From: Crossaster papposus
Lineage: Eukaryota; Echinodermata; Asteroidea; Velatida; Solasteridae
Length of the DNA: 64,000 nt
Direction of reading: 5' to 3'
NCBI GenBank assembly: GCA_037893245.1
Contig: JBAIAA010000259.1
Location: 1,425,001 to 1,489,000 of the forward strand
Under the pieces are notes generated by a model. The model saw only the letters and a program-made list of their open reading frames with translations. It was not told the origin of the DNA and did no database searches. Below, one piece after another: positions 35,983 to 46,310 of this stretch (positions are counted from its first letter, which is position 1; the number at the start of each line of letters is the position of its first letter). The position numbers were made by a program, and so were the translations under genes.

Positions 35983-37097
35983 CAGGCCTCAACCTCTACA
36001 GCGGCCACCAGCGGCCATTGCCGCAATGCCCCAGCGAATTGCCGTGAAGCCCCTTGAAAAAAACACGTACCTTACGGCCACTTGGCCGTCGTGCCCCTTT
36101 TCATTGATTCCATTATATTATGTAGTCGAAAGTGTTATTAAAAATAATGTTGTAACCCATTACGAAGATCAGATTGTTTCGACATATGTAGCGTACGCTC
36201 TCCCGCGCACTAGTTTTCATAAATGCTGCTTGCGCCATGCATCGCGCAAGTTCTTGCAGAGGAGAACGTGGCATGGAAACCATATCAAATCAAACGTAGT
36301 TGAGTTGTTTACTACTAAAAACACGGTACCAGACTACTCGTGTATAGACTGGCCAAAAATAATTCGCGATTAACGCAAAACAATATGGTGGACCAAGTCT
36401 GCGCAGGCGCGGCGTGCAAAGCTCATCGCACCGAACAACATAGGGCACTAGCAGAGCGCCCTCTGTTGTTCGGTGCGACGAGCTGTACACGCCTGCGCAG
36501 ACTTGTTCCGCCATGATGTTTTGCGTTTATCGTGATAATTTTTAATAGACAAATTACACCCGACGGAACACGGAAAAGTCCTAATTATGGCAAAATATCG
36601 ATGCGCTATAATAAATGAACCTGCATGCCGAGTTTGAGACCGAAAGATTTCCATGAAATCGTTTTTTGGGGGGCACTGATGGACGCGGGGCCGGCCGGCC
36701 ATAGACTAGGGCTAGGCATAAAGATTCGTTTTCAATTTTCATAATCATACATGTTTACGTTTACATCTATAGGCCAATTATTTGGGGGGGGGGGGGGGTT
36801 TGGGGGGGGTCGTTTAAAATTTTTATAATCATATTTATTTCTAAGAATATCTTTTTTTAAGAATTTTATATTCAACTTCAAGGTTGAATTTTCTGAAACA
36901 GCGGATTTTGTTGAGCCTTGAGGTTTTTTTTTTTTGTGGTTTTTTTTGGGGGGTGGGGGGGGGGGGGGTTGACTCGGAGAGTTGGGGCGGTGGTGATCCG
37001 GGGATGAACAAATAACAGTTTGAAAATGGCCTTGGTGCCCCTTTCATTTTTGGAGCCTTTGAGGCCTTGACCCTCTGAAGCTTAAGGTCAAGGCCTG
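35983..37097. mobile_element. Nested hAT-like element in the MITE
   Basis: Ends CAGGCCTCAACC and GGTCAAGGCCTG are inverted; flanked by GTATAAT on both sides (7 of an expected 8 bp; the eighth is A versus G). The intact MITE at 22.6 kb reads straight through GTATAATGCATTTTT, giving the empty site. The interior includes a palindrome (36,356-36,545) and long G-runs near 36,784-36,810 and 36,949-36,968. Confidence 0.75.
36356..36545. repeat. About 190-bp imperfect palindrome
   Basis: Arms about 90 bp centred near 36,450: AATTCGCGATTAACGC, AAGTCTGCGCAGGCG and CGCACCGAACAACA pair with TGTTGTTCGGTGCG, CGCCTGCGCAGACTTG and GCGTTTATCGTGATAATT. The right breakpoint of the 1,725-bp duplication (36,407) lies inside the left arm. 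Confidence 0.85.
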
Positions 37098-37402
37098 GTA
37101 TAATGCATTTTTATAAACTTTTCACTTCTAAGTACTGCGGTTATGAAAAAAGATATCACTTTTTATCCCCAAAAATTTGAATCTGAGAAGCGTTACTGCA
37201 GTGACGTTTCTCAGAGCGTGTATTTCAATGCAGATTATTTTTCCTGCGTGGACATAACCGCTCCAGATTTTCGGCAATATCTCAAAATTGCTACAACCTT
37301 TTGAAATGAAATTTTTACAGGTTAGTTTTGTGGTCGGGTATATTTACATGTATAGAATTGAAACAAACAGTGGGTTCCAATTACCAAACGTATACGATCC
37401 CT

Positions 37403-38719
37403 TTAAATTTGTCATGATTCTGCCGAGTTTAAACAGGAAAAAGGCCTGACCTCAACATAGCATCTATGGAGTATCCTAAGCCCAATATCATTGAGTTACA
37501 GAGTAAATTTCGTATGTTGAAAGGCACACATTTGTGCCTTACATATTTGTGCCACCCTAACCCTAGTCTATGGCCCCGCACTAGAGTAGACTCTGTGCTG
37601 TAGGCCATACCGTGTTGAGTGCGCAAAGACAAAGTTAGTGATTTTTTTTCAATTTTTCATGGAAATCGATCGGTCTTAAACTTGGCATGCAGGTTCTCTT
37701 TAGCGCATCAATATTTTGATAAAATTATGACTTTTCCATGGTTCCGTCTGGTGTAATTTTTCCCTAAATCTGCAACCTAAAGTAAACATTTCTTTCTTGA
37801 TAAAAAAGCAAAACAATTTGACGGAACACGTCTGCGTGAACGCAGCTCGTCAAAATGGAACAACAGAAGGCACTCTGCTAGCACGCGCAACAGTTAATAC
37901 ATGAAAAATACTGCAGAGTGCCCTCTGTTGCTCGGTGCGACGAGCTGTGCATGCCTGCGCAGATGTGTTCCGCCATATTGTTTTAGCTTTTATCCTGAAA
38001 GAACATGTTTAAAGGTAGGATACACCATTGGTAATTGCTTGAATTATCATTAATTGGTAGATTTGGGGGGTTGTATTTTATAGTAAATATCATTTAACTG
38101 ACTTGTCCGAAGTTTTATAATCATGCCATGGATGCCGAGAAAAGCACGAAAAACAGCATTTGTTTTCAACCGGCATTGGGCAGTTATTCTTATGTTATCT
38201 TTGTTTTTTCGCCATCACCGTCCGGCGATCGCAAATTTTTGTTTATAAAATTATATTTTTCGGAATAATTACAGGATATCTAGCGCAATCATTTTGCTGG
38301 ATGACTAGAATTATTATTTACTTTCAAATGAGTAAGATATTTCTTAATAATTCGGTAGTAAATATTTTCGATATCTGCAAATGGTGTATACCTTTAAATC
38401 GCAGATTTAGAGACAAATTACGCCAGACGGAACAATGAACAAGTCCTAATTTTGGCAAAATATCGATGCGCTATGGTAATTAAGTAAACCTGCATGCTGA
38501 GTTTGAGACCAAATGATTTCCATGACAAATTTAGAACAAAAAATCACTAACTTTCTTTGCGCACTCAACAAACAAGGTATGCCGTATGGCTACAGACAGT
38601 CAGAGTCTAGTGCGGGGCCATAGACCAGGGCTACGGCCACCCCCAACCCAGTAATTACCAACACAGTGAAGACCAGGTCCTCACTGTTCTCCAATTGATT
38701 GTGGCCGTTATAAACTCAC
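37403..38719. other. UQCRFS1: UQCRFS1 intron 1, 5' part: repeat fragments
   Basis: Fragments of one family recur as inverted and direct copies: 36,549-36,668, 37,646-37,790 (inverted) and 38,412-38,540, sharing GGCAAAATATCGATGCGCTA and the phrase GTTTGAGACC. A second hairpin-rich unit at 37,830-37,990 resembles the palindrome at 36.4 kb. A separate TTAA MITE (38,013-38,393) lies within. Confidence 0.6.
38013..38393. mobile_element. TTAA-flanked MITE, family 2 (381 bp)
   Basis: Starts AGGTAGGATACACCATTGG after TTAA (38,009-38,012), ends AAATGGTGTATACCT before TTAA (38,394-38,397). Followed internally by TAATTG, as in family 1 (GGTAATTA), so the two families are probably related. Noncoding. 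Confidence 0.8.
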
Positions 38720-38954
38720 CCTGCACATTCAATGTGACTTTCAGACTGCTACGGGGAGTACCATGAGTACGGGGTCTGAGGGCGCAAAACGCTTCATTTG
38801 TGTGTTTCGCTGTGTCCGATGGAATCTTGAAAGTTGGGAGTAAATTCGGTGCAACAACTACGGCTGGCCTTAGTTGCGATGCCACATTTTGAGAGGTAGC
38901 GCTTATAAAGGGAGCGAACGCCCCAATTTTTGTACCGGCCGCTAACATTTTCAC
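38720..38954 (-). CDS. UQCRFS1: UQCRFS1 exon 1: mitochondrial presequence
   Basis: Encodes residues 1-78 and one base of codon 79. The peptide is basic and poor in acidic residues early on. GAFAPFISATS and LRPAV align by eye with the human presequence (GPFAPVLSATS, ALRPL). Donor CAGG before GTGAGT. The first ATG is at 38,954; a second ATG two codons later (38,948) could equally start the protein. The exon is 11.6 kb from exon 2; phase 1 splicing restores [14 protein letters not shown] without a break. Confidence 0.88.
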
Positions 38955-39289
38955 AAAATATCAATCAAATTACCACAGCCGAAAAAGCCGGTACATACAC
39001 AGCAAAATTGGCACTATTTTACTGGAGTCGATGATTGACAATGCGTCGACTAACCGACTCTGGTAAAAGCACCCGTTTGCTAGTTTGTTTAAATGCAAAT
39101 ATAATCGATACTATTATTTTGAATTACTATTAATCGACTATTTCACACAGACATGTATAGTCTTTTCGTAATCTTGGGCCGTTTTCCAAGCCCCCGTCTT
39201 CGGCTCTGGTGTGGCTCCAGCCCATTGCTATTTTGCATAATGAAGCCTTTCAAGTTTCATAAATTAAAATAGCTGGGTGGAATCGTAAA
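38955..39289 (-). promoter_or_regulatory. Upstream region of UQCRFS1 (location only)
   Basis: This lies directly 5' of the first ATG. No TATA box or other core motif can be assigned. At 39,176-39,240 a fragment resembling the end of the 39.5-kb element (GTTTTCCAAGCCCCCGTCTT) is present. Confidence 0.3.
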
Positions 39290-39395
39290 CTCATTTTTTT
39301 GCGCAGATTTTTGCAATATTGCAGATGTTATTGCACATTTCTGCGCAGAAATTTGCGATGTCGCACATTTTATCGCAAATTTCTGGGCAATTTTT
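39290..39395. repeat. Cluster of short palindromes (TGCAATATTGCA, TCTGCGCAGA)
   Basis: Within 100 bases: TGCAATATTGCA and TCTGCGCAGA are perfect palindromes, and AATTTGCGAT / ATCGCAAATT form 10-bp arms around 12 bases. The words vary on a common theme (TTGC/GCAA with AT spacers). Function unknown. Confidence 0.6.
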
Positions 39396-39509
39396 GTTCG
39401 ACATTCGAACGTGTTTACCATTTATGGGCCTTTACGAAACGGAGGCTAGAGGCTAGGCTTGGGCTAGATGTTTGCGACGCCATTTTGAAGCCTCATACCA
39501 AACGACGGG

Positions 39510-42500
39510 CTAGGGCCCTTTTCCAAAGCTCCAGGCTTCGGCTTTGGCTACGGCTCCGGCTTCAATTTATGAGGCTTCGTCTTCATGAGGCTCCGCGACA
39601 AGCCTAAAAGTTTTGGAACACCGAGGCTTCGGGAGGCTTCGGCTAGCTTCGACTAGCGACTCTATGCCATTCGTGATGCTTCGTTACATTCCGTTGAGTT
39701 ACCGGCCTATGGATGGAAACATCGCTAATGAACGGCTGAAGCAATATTATTTTGCGCCTGTTTTCACTACGGGGACAATAGACGTATCAAGGAATAAATG
39801 TAAACTTGTATGTACATGTATATGCCATTTATTCACTCAACCAAAATCTGTCTTTTCCCCTTTTCGTAACCGCGTCTGTAGACCTCTGGAAAAGGTTTTG
39901 TTTTGGGCACAATTTAAATATTTCCATTAAAAAAAAAAACACTTTTTTTTTGGGGGGGGGGTTGCAAGTGCCAGGCCAATGCCTCATTCAAAATACTTTG
40001 TTTGCATCGCTATTGCTAAAAACGGAATCTGCTTTTACTTCGGGAAGAGACCTTGTAATTCTTTTTTTTACGATTTGATCTGCAGATTCGATCTAAAAGT
40101 AAGATGCACTCCTTTAATATGCTGTGTCCGTCTTTCAAGGAAATAAATATGTACTTTTCGGCAAAGAATTGTCAACCATGTATTATTTATTACTGATAGT
40201 TTATTTCGCAAACAACATGGAAAAATAAACATTTATATTAAGACAGGGCAACATAATTACAAATCATTCAATATAAAACTAAACAAAAGATTAAATTGAG
40301 AATATAATAAAAAAATAAGTGCTCACGTAGATAATTTATCCTTTGCTGTGACTTTTGGGAATATATATTATTGAAACCCCCTACCACCAGTACCATTCTA
40401 AAACAATAATAGCTCCTTTGAAGTAAGTTTTCACAAATTTAAAGACATGCCAGGATTAGGTTTGTTTTAAAAATAGATTGAGGCCTCAAATAGAGGCTGC
40501 TCAAAACCAACCTTTTTGAAATCGCTTTTGATTGATATGTTGTAAAAATTGTACTCCTTTCTTAAAAACATGTTGTTTTCCTTGATGTAATAGTAGTTTG
40601 TGATGTACATGGATTTTTGCCTTTTAATATTTTAATGAATCTGGTTTTATCATTTTACAGTGCATTTAAATTTATGTACATAACGTTTGCACTTTATTAT
40701 TAACATTATTATTGTCAGGCCTACATTTTATACTTTAAGACTTTCTACTGCTGACAATTGATTATTTGAAATATAATTTCCCCCAGCATATAAACAAATA
40801 CCAACTGTCATTTGTAGTGCAGGCATAGGCATTATAAATAAGAGAGTTGAGTTAAGTTGACCAGGACCTGTTCCAATAATTCCATGCTGTTCCAGTGTAA
40901 ACAACATAAATAGGGAGTGAATAGTTTTTCTTCAAAATTGGGAGATTTAGGTGAGCAAATAATTATGTGAGCTCACTCAGTACAGATCTTTAGCTTTGAT
41001 TGTTCAGAATATACCTGTGCAATTAGTCTCTATATTGTCAAAGATCCTTTATAACAACACGGCTGGCAAGCATAAATTGAGATTCTCCCTCTTTTGGCTG
41101 ATGGACTTGGAGAGGCTTGTATTGGAGAATGAACCTTCCTCCACTGCTAGAAATAAGTAGTGGGAAGAAAATGAGCTGCCCATCTTTCCTAGTGCACACA
41201 ATCCATGGTGGTGTAGAAAGTCAACGATGGAGTTTACCTGTGCTTGAATTCTGAATATCATCAGAACCTAAGAACCATCAAGAAAATAAACAAAAGCAGA
41301 ATTAAGAATGGTAATGTTCTAGGACAAAATAGCAAGTTAGGTATACACACACACACTGAATGCTTCAAGTGGTGGTGTTGGTGCAAACAAATTTGCCTCC
41401 CAAACAAGACATTGTGTTTTTCCTGAGGAAATGCTCCAAAGGGATCACCAAATTGGTTTATGGCTCGTTCAATTTAAGCAGCAAATATTTTGTTTATCTT
41501 GCATCATCTAGTACAGATTCTGCTTATGATAGAAACTAATCAATTTAATCAAAACACAATAAAAGTATACTTCTATTTCAAAAAGAAATTAGTTGTTAAT
41601 TTCCAAACTAACCCCTTTTCCTTCCAGCTTCCAGCTCTAAAGCTTATGACATGTTGAGATTTTTGAGCTACATTCTTTCTAAATCTCCAGCAATATATTC
41701 TTTTTTGTAGGCCTAGCCTATTAACTCAGATTCTGGTATTGAATATAAAACTATTTTCACTTATTTTAAACTGGCTATTGTTACGGCATGCCGTGCGATT
41801 CTCAGAATGGGTGCCGACTGCTCCATCTAATGATCTAGTAAATTGAACAGAAATTGCGAATAAATCCATGCCTAACGTTAGGCTACACCCTGTATAACAT
41901 GCCCTTATACCATACCGACTTGTGGAAACTCGTTATGATCAATAGAATAGTTTCGGGTCAAAAGAAGCCAGAAGGCCGACTGCCATAACAATAGCCACTG
42001 TCCCACTGCCTTTATTTACATGTATAACCAGGCAGCTTGACTAGTGCGGGTTTGCATGGAAGTTGGTTGGACTAGTTGGAATTGAAACTTTCGTCGAAAA
42101 AACGGTAGCATAACGTTAGGGTTAGAAATGTTGTCCTAGGTCCTATAGATAGTATGGTTATCTTCATGGTTACACGTAACATTTTCACTTGATTTGGTAA
42201 ATTTCTTTTAACAAAATCATAAAACTTACAGTGAATTGTCGGTGAAAACTTCCTTGCAAACACCCCGACACACCGCGAAAACAATGGCGGCCGTCGCAAA
42301 CTTTTTTGTTTGTGATAATTTTGTGGCTTGTATCACGTGACAATACGTCACGAAGCCTCCACGAAGTCACCTCCTCGGCAGGCTTCATAATTTAGCCAAA
42401 AACGGAGCCTCTTGATGAAGCCAAAGCCAAAGCCTCCATTTGGTATGGGCTTCAAAATGGCGGAATGGAGACGAAGCCGAAGACGAAGCCAAAGCCGGGG

Positions 42501-42518
42501 GTTTGGAAAACAGCCTAG
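39510..42518. mobile_element. CTAGGGCCC-ended element, copy 1 (3.0 kb)
   Basis: Left end CTAGGGCCCTTTTCCAAAG with GGCTTCGGCTTTGGC; right end GCCAAAGCC with GTTTGGAAAACAGCCTAG, inverted. Ends are built from GGCTTC / GAAGCC repeats. A G-run lies near 39,952-39,962. Compared with copy 2 it lacks about 300 bp after 41,770. No transposase recognised. Confidence 0.8.
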
Positions 42519-42616
42519 GTTACGCGAAGTAAGGCCGTGTCCGAAACGGGTGTCCAGAGCTAGAGCTACGGCTATTGTCTGCGTCGGCCATTTTGTAGCG
42601 CTGTCCGAAATGCCGT
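42519..42616. other. 98-bp spacer with GGCCGTGTCCGAAACG
   Basis: It separates the two copies. The 16-base word at 42,533-42,548 is identical to the complement of the right end of the 11-kb transposon (60,643-60,658), and CTGTCCGAAA recurs at the other side, so this may be a tiny relative or a relic of that element's end. Confidence 0.45.
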
Positions 42617-45600
42617 CTAGGGCCCTTTTCCAAACCTCCAGGCTTCGGCTTTGGCTTGGGCTCCGGCTTCAATTTATGAGGCTTCGTCTTCATGAGGCTC
42701 CGCGACAAGCCTTGAAGCTTTGGAACACCGAGGCTTCGGGAGGCTTCGGCTGGCTTCGACTAGCGACTCTATGCCATTCGTGATGCTTCGTTACATTTCG
42801 TTGAGTTACCGGCCTTGCCTAGCCTATGGATGGAAACATCGCTAATAAACGGCTGAAGCGATATTATTTTGCGCCTGCTTTCACTACGGGGACAATAGAC
42901 GTATCCAGGAATAAATGTAAACTTTTATACATACATGTATATGCCATTTATTCACTCAACCAAAATCTGTCTTTTCCCCTTTTCGTAACCGCGTATGTAG
43001 ACCTCTGTTTTTGGGGCACAATTTAAATATTTCAATAACAAACAACCCACCTTTTTTTTTTGGGGGGGGGGGGGGGGTGGCAGGTGCCAGGCCAATGCCT
43101 CATTCAAAAAACGGAATCTACTTTTGCTTCGGGAAGAGACCTTGTAATTCTTTTTTTACGATTTGATCTGCAGCTTCGATCTAAAAGTAAAATGCACTCC
43201 TTTAATATGCTGTGTCCGTCTTTCAAGGAAATAAATATGTACTTTTCGGCAAAGAATTGTCAACCATGTATTATTACTGATGGTTTATTTGGCAAAAAGG
43301 TTACAACATTGGAACAATTAACATTTAGATTAAGACAGGGCATCATAATTACAAATCATTCAATATAAAACTAAACAAAAGATTAAATTGAGAATATAAT
43401 TAAAAAATAAGTGCTCACACAGATTAAAAGACAAAACTGCAAAAGAAAATCCCAATGTTAAATTTTAAAAACAACAAAATATTTAAATTTTGAAATTGTA
43501 ATGTATCCTTTGCTGTGACTTTTGGGAATATATATTATTGAAACCCCCCGGCCTACCACCAGTACCATTCTAAAACAATAATAGCTCCTTCGAAGTAAGT
43601 TTTCACAAATTTAAAGTCATGCCAGGATTAGGTTTGTTTTAAAAATAGATTGAGGCTTCAAATAGAGGCTGCTCAAAACTAACCTTTTTCAAATCGCTTT
43701 TGATTGATAGGTTGTAAAAATTGTATTCCTTAAAAACATGTTGTTTTCCTTGATGTAATACATGTAGTAGTTTGTGATGTACATGGATTTTTGCCTTTTA
43801 ATATTTTAATGAATCTGGTTTTATCATTTTACAGTGCATTTAAATTTATGTACATAACGTTTGCACTTTATTATTGCCAGGCCTACATTTTATACTTCAA
43901 GACTTTCTACTGCTGACAATTGATTATTTGAAATAGAATTCTCCCCAGCATATAAACAAATACCAACTGTCATTTGTAGTGCAGGCATAGGCATTATAAA
44001 TAATAGAGTTGAGTTAAGTTGGCCAGGACCTGTTCCAATAATTCCATGCTGTTGTAAACAACATAAATAGGGAGTGAATTGTTTTTCTTCAAAGTTTGGA
44101 GATTTAGGTGAGCAAATATGTGAGCACACTCAGCACAGATCTTTAGCTTTGCTTTTTCAGAATATACCTGTGCAATTAGTCTCTATATTGTCAAAGATCC
44201 TTTATAACAACACGGCTGGCAAGCATAAAGTGAGATTCTCCCTCTTTTGGCTGATGGACTTGGAGAGGCTTGTAGTGAAGAATGAACCTTCCTCCACTGC
44301 TAGAAATAAGTAGTGGGAAGAACATGAGTTGCTCATCTTTCGTAGTGCACACAATCCATGGTGGTGTAGAAAGTCAACGATGGAGTTTACCTGTGCTTGA
44401 ATTCTGAATATCCTCAGAACCTAAGAACCATCAAGAAAATAAACAAAAGCAGAATTAAGAATGGTGATGGTCTAGGACAAAATAACAAGTTAGGTATACA
44501 CACACACACTGAATGCTTCAAGTGGTGGTGTTGGTGCAAACAAATTTGCCTCCCAAACAACACATTGTGTTTTTCCCGAGGAAATGCTCCACAGGGATCA
44601 CCAAATTGGTTTATGGCTTGTTCAGTTTAAGCAGCAAATATTTGGTTTATCTTGCGTCATCTAGTACAGATTCTGCTTATGATAGAAACTAATCAATTTA
44701 ATCAAAACACAATAAAAGTATACTTCTATTTCAAAAAGAAATTAGTTGTTAATTTCCAAACTAACCCCTTTTCCTTCCAGCTTCCAGCTCTAAAGCTTAT
44801 GACATGTTGAGATTTTAGAGGTGGAATTGTTGAGCTACATTCTTTCTAAATCTCCAGCAATATTTTCTTGTTTGTAGGCCTAGCCAATTAACTCAGATTC
44901 TGGTATTGAATATAAAACTAATTTTCACTTTTTTTTGGTATTAACATGCATGTGACAACGAGGTGTAACAATGCGCTCAGTTAAACTGGCTATTGTTACG
45001 GCATGCCGTGCGATTCTCCGGACTGGGATGCGCTCCCCCAAAACATCATTGAGCTGCCCACTGTGGAGCAGTTCAAGGGAGCCATCAGTGCCTAAACCAC
45101 AGGAGCCGACATTTTTACTTGCACCATCACTCTGTACATATGAGAGCACCCTGCACATTAAGCGTCCACCATTTGAAACACCACACCACAGTCCTCGTTT
45201 AGTTGCTGAAAAGGCTTTGACGAGTATCTGCATAGAAGTAGAATGGGTGCCGACTGCTCCATCTAATGATCTAGTAAATTGAACAGAAATTGCGAATAAA
45301 TCCATGCCTAACGTTAGGCTACACCCTGTATAACATGCCCTTATACCTTACCGACTTGTGGAAACTCGTTATGATCAATAGTTTCGGGTCAAAAGAAGCC
45401 AGAAGGCCGACTGCCATAACAATAGCCACTGTCCCACTGCCTTTATTTACATGTATAACCAGGCAGCTTGACTAGTGCGGGTTTGCATGGAACTTGGAAG
45501 TTGGTTGGACTAGTTGGAATTGAAACTTTCGTCGAAAAAACGGTAGCATAACGTTAGGGTTAGAAATGTTGTCCTAGGTCCTATAGATAGTATGATTATC

Positions 45601-45958
45601 TTCATATGGTTACACGTAACATTTTCACTTGAGTTGGTAAATTTCTTTTAACAAAATCATTAAACTTACAGTGAATTGTCGGTGAAAACTTCCTTGCAAA
45701 CGAGCAGACACACCGCGAAAACAATGGCGGCCGTCGCAAACTTTTTTGTTTGTGATAATTTTGTGACTTGTATCACGTGACAATACGTCACGAAGCCTCC
45801 ACGAAGTCACCTCCTCGGCAGGCTTCATAATTTAGCCAAAAACGGAGCCTCTTAAGGAAGCCGAAGCCAAAGCCTCCATTTGGTATGGGCTTCAAAATGG
45901 CGGAATGGAGACGAAGCCGAAGACGAAGCCAAAGCCGGGGGTTTGGAAAACAGCCTAG
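42617..45958. mobile_element. CTAGGGCCC-ended element, copy 2 (3.3 kb)
   Basis: Direct-orientation copy of 39,510-42,518, about 95 percent alike by eye, with the same TIRs. It has an extra block at about 44,933-45,245 that is open on both strands (up to 126 codons on the minus strand); I do not recognise a protein in it. G-run at 43,061-43,077. Copy 1 looks like an internal-deletion derivative. Confidence 0.8.
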
Positions 45959-46310
45959 AGCTACTATGGCGTGTCAAACGTTGCAATATTCGATGATGCA
46001 CAATATATGTGCGATGTTTCTCATATATATGCGATAATTATCACATATGTGCGATATTCGTTTTATGTATGCAATAAATGTAATATATGTGCGATAACTT
46101 GTAATATATGTGCGATAACTTGTAATATATATTCGATAATTTGCAATATATATTCGATAATTTTTAATATATATGTTTTATGCGATCATTTGTATGCGAT
46201 GTTTTGCGACGATATACATAGGCGATAGTTTAATATACATGTGCGATGTTCGTTCTTATATATGTGCGAAAACGGAATTGTGGGATATAGTATGGCTTCC
46301 TTTTAGAGAT

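Larger units (their letters stand above)
32958..36407 (+). repeat. 1,725-bp tandem duplication, near-identical
   Basis: Copies 32,958-34,682 and 34,683-36,407. I found only about four base differences (near 32,973/34,698, 33,165/34,890, 34,069/35,794 and 34,459/36,184). The junction has CAG microhomology. It duplicates a whole nested element (33,029-34,073) plus the left parts of two others. Very recent, or a haplotype/assembly duplicate. Confidence 0.95.
35889..37402. mobile_element. TTAA-flanked MITE, family 1, with internal insertion
   Basis: Starts AGGGATCGTATACGTTTGG after TTAA (35,885-35,888), ends CCAAACGTATACGATCCCT before TTAA (37,403-37,406). Compared with the 373-bp copy at 22,551 it carries a nested insertion at 35,983-37,097. 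A truncated left end at about 34,164-34,682 is the duplication copy. Confidence 0.85.
29340..37430 (-). mobile_element. Host element X in intron 1, split by insertions
   Basis: Pieces at about 29,340-29,369, 29,810-30,074, 32,759-33,028, 34,074-34,165 and 37,403-37,430 align in order and orientation with the continuous stretch 52,400-53,175. Shared words include GGCTCATTGACGATGTAT, GTAGACTAGACTTGA, GACGATACCAT and GGTCACAACTTTTGGGCTT. So one older repeat has been split by at least four later insertions. No coding region recognised in either copy. Confidence 0.75.

Noticed and set aside
34301..36373. Two identical 115-codon open frames (34,301 and 36,026)
   Set aside because: They are the same segment copied by the 1,725-bp duplication, inside a nested noncoding element, with no known domain.
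44925..45305. 126-codon minus-strand frame and its 103-codon plus-strand counterpart
   Set aside because: Open on both strands, no recognisable domain, absent from the sister element; kept only as a remark.
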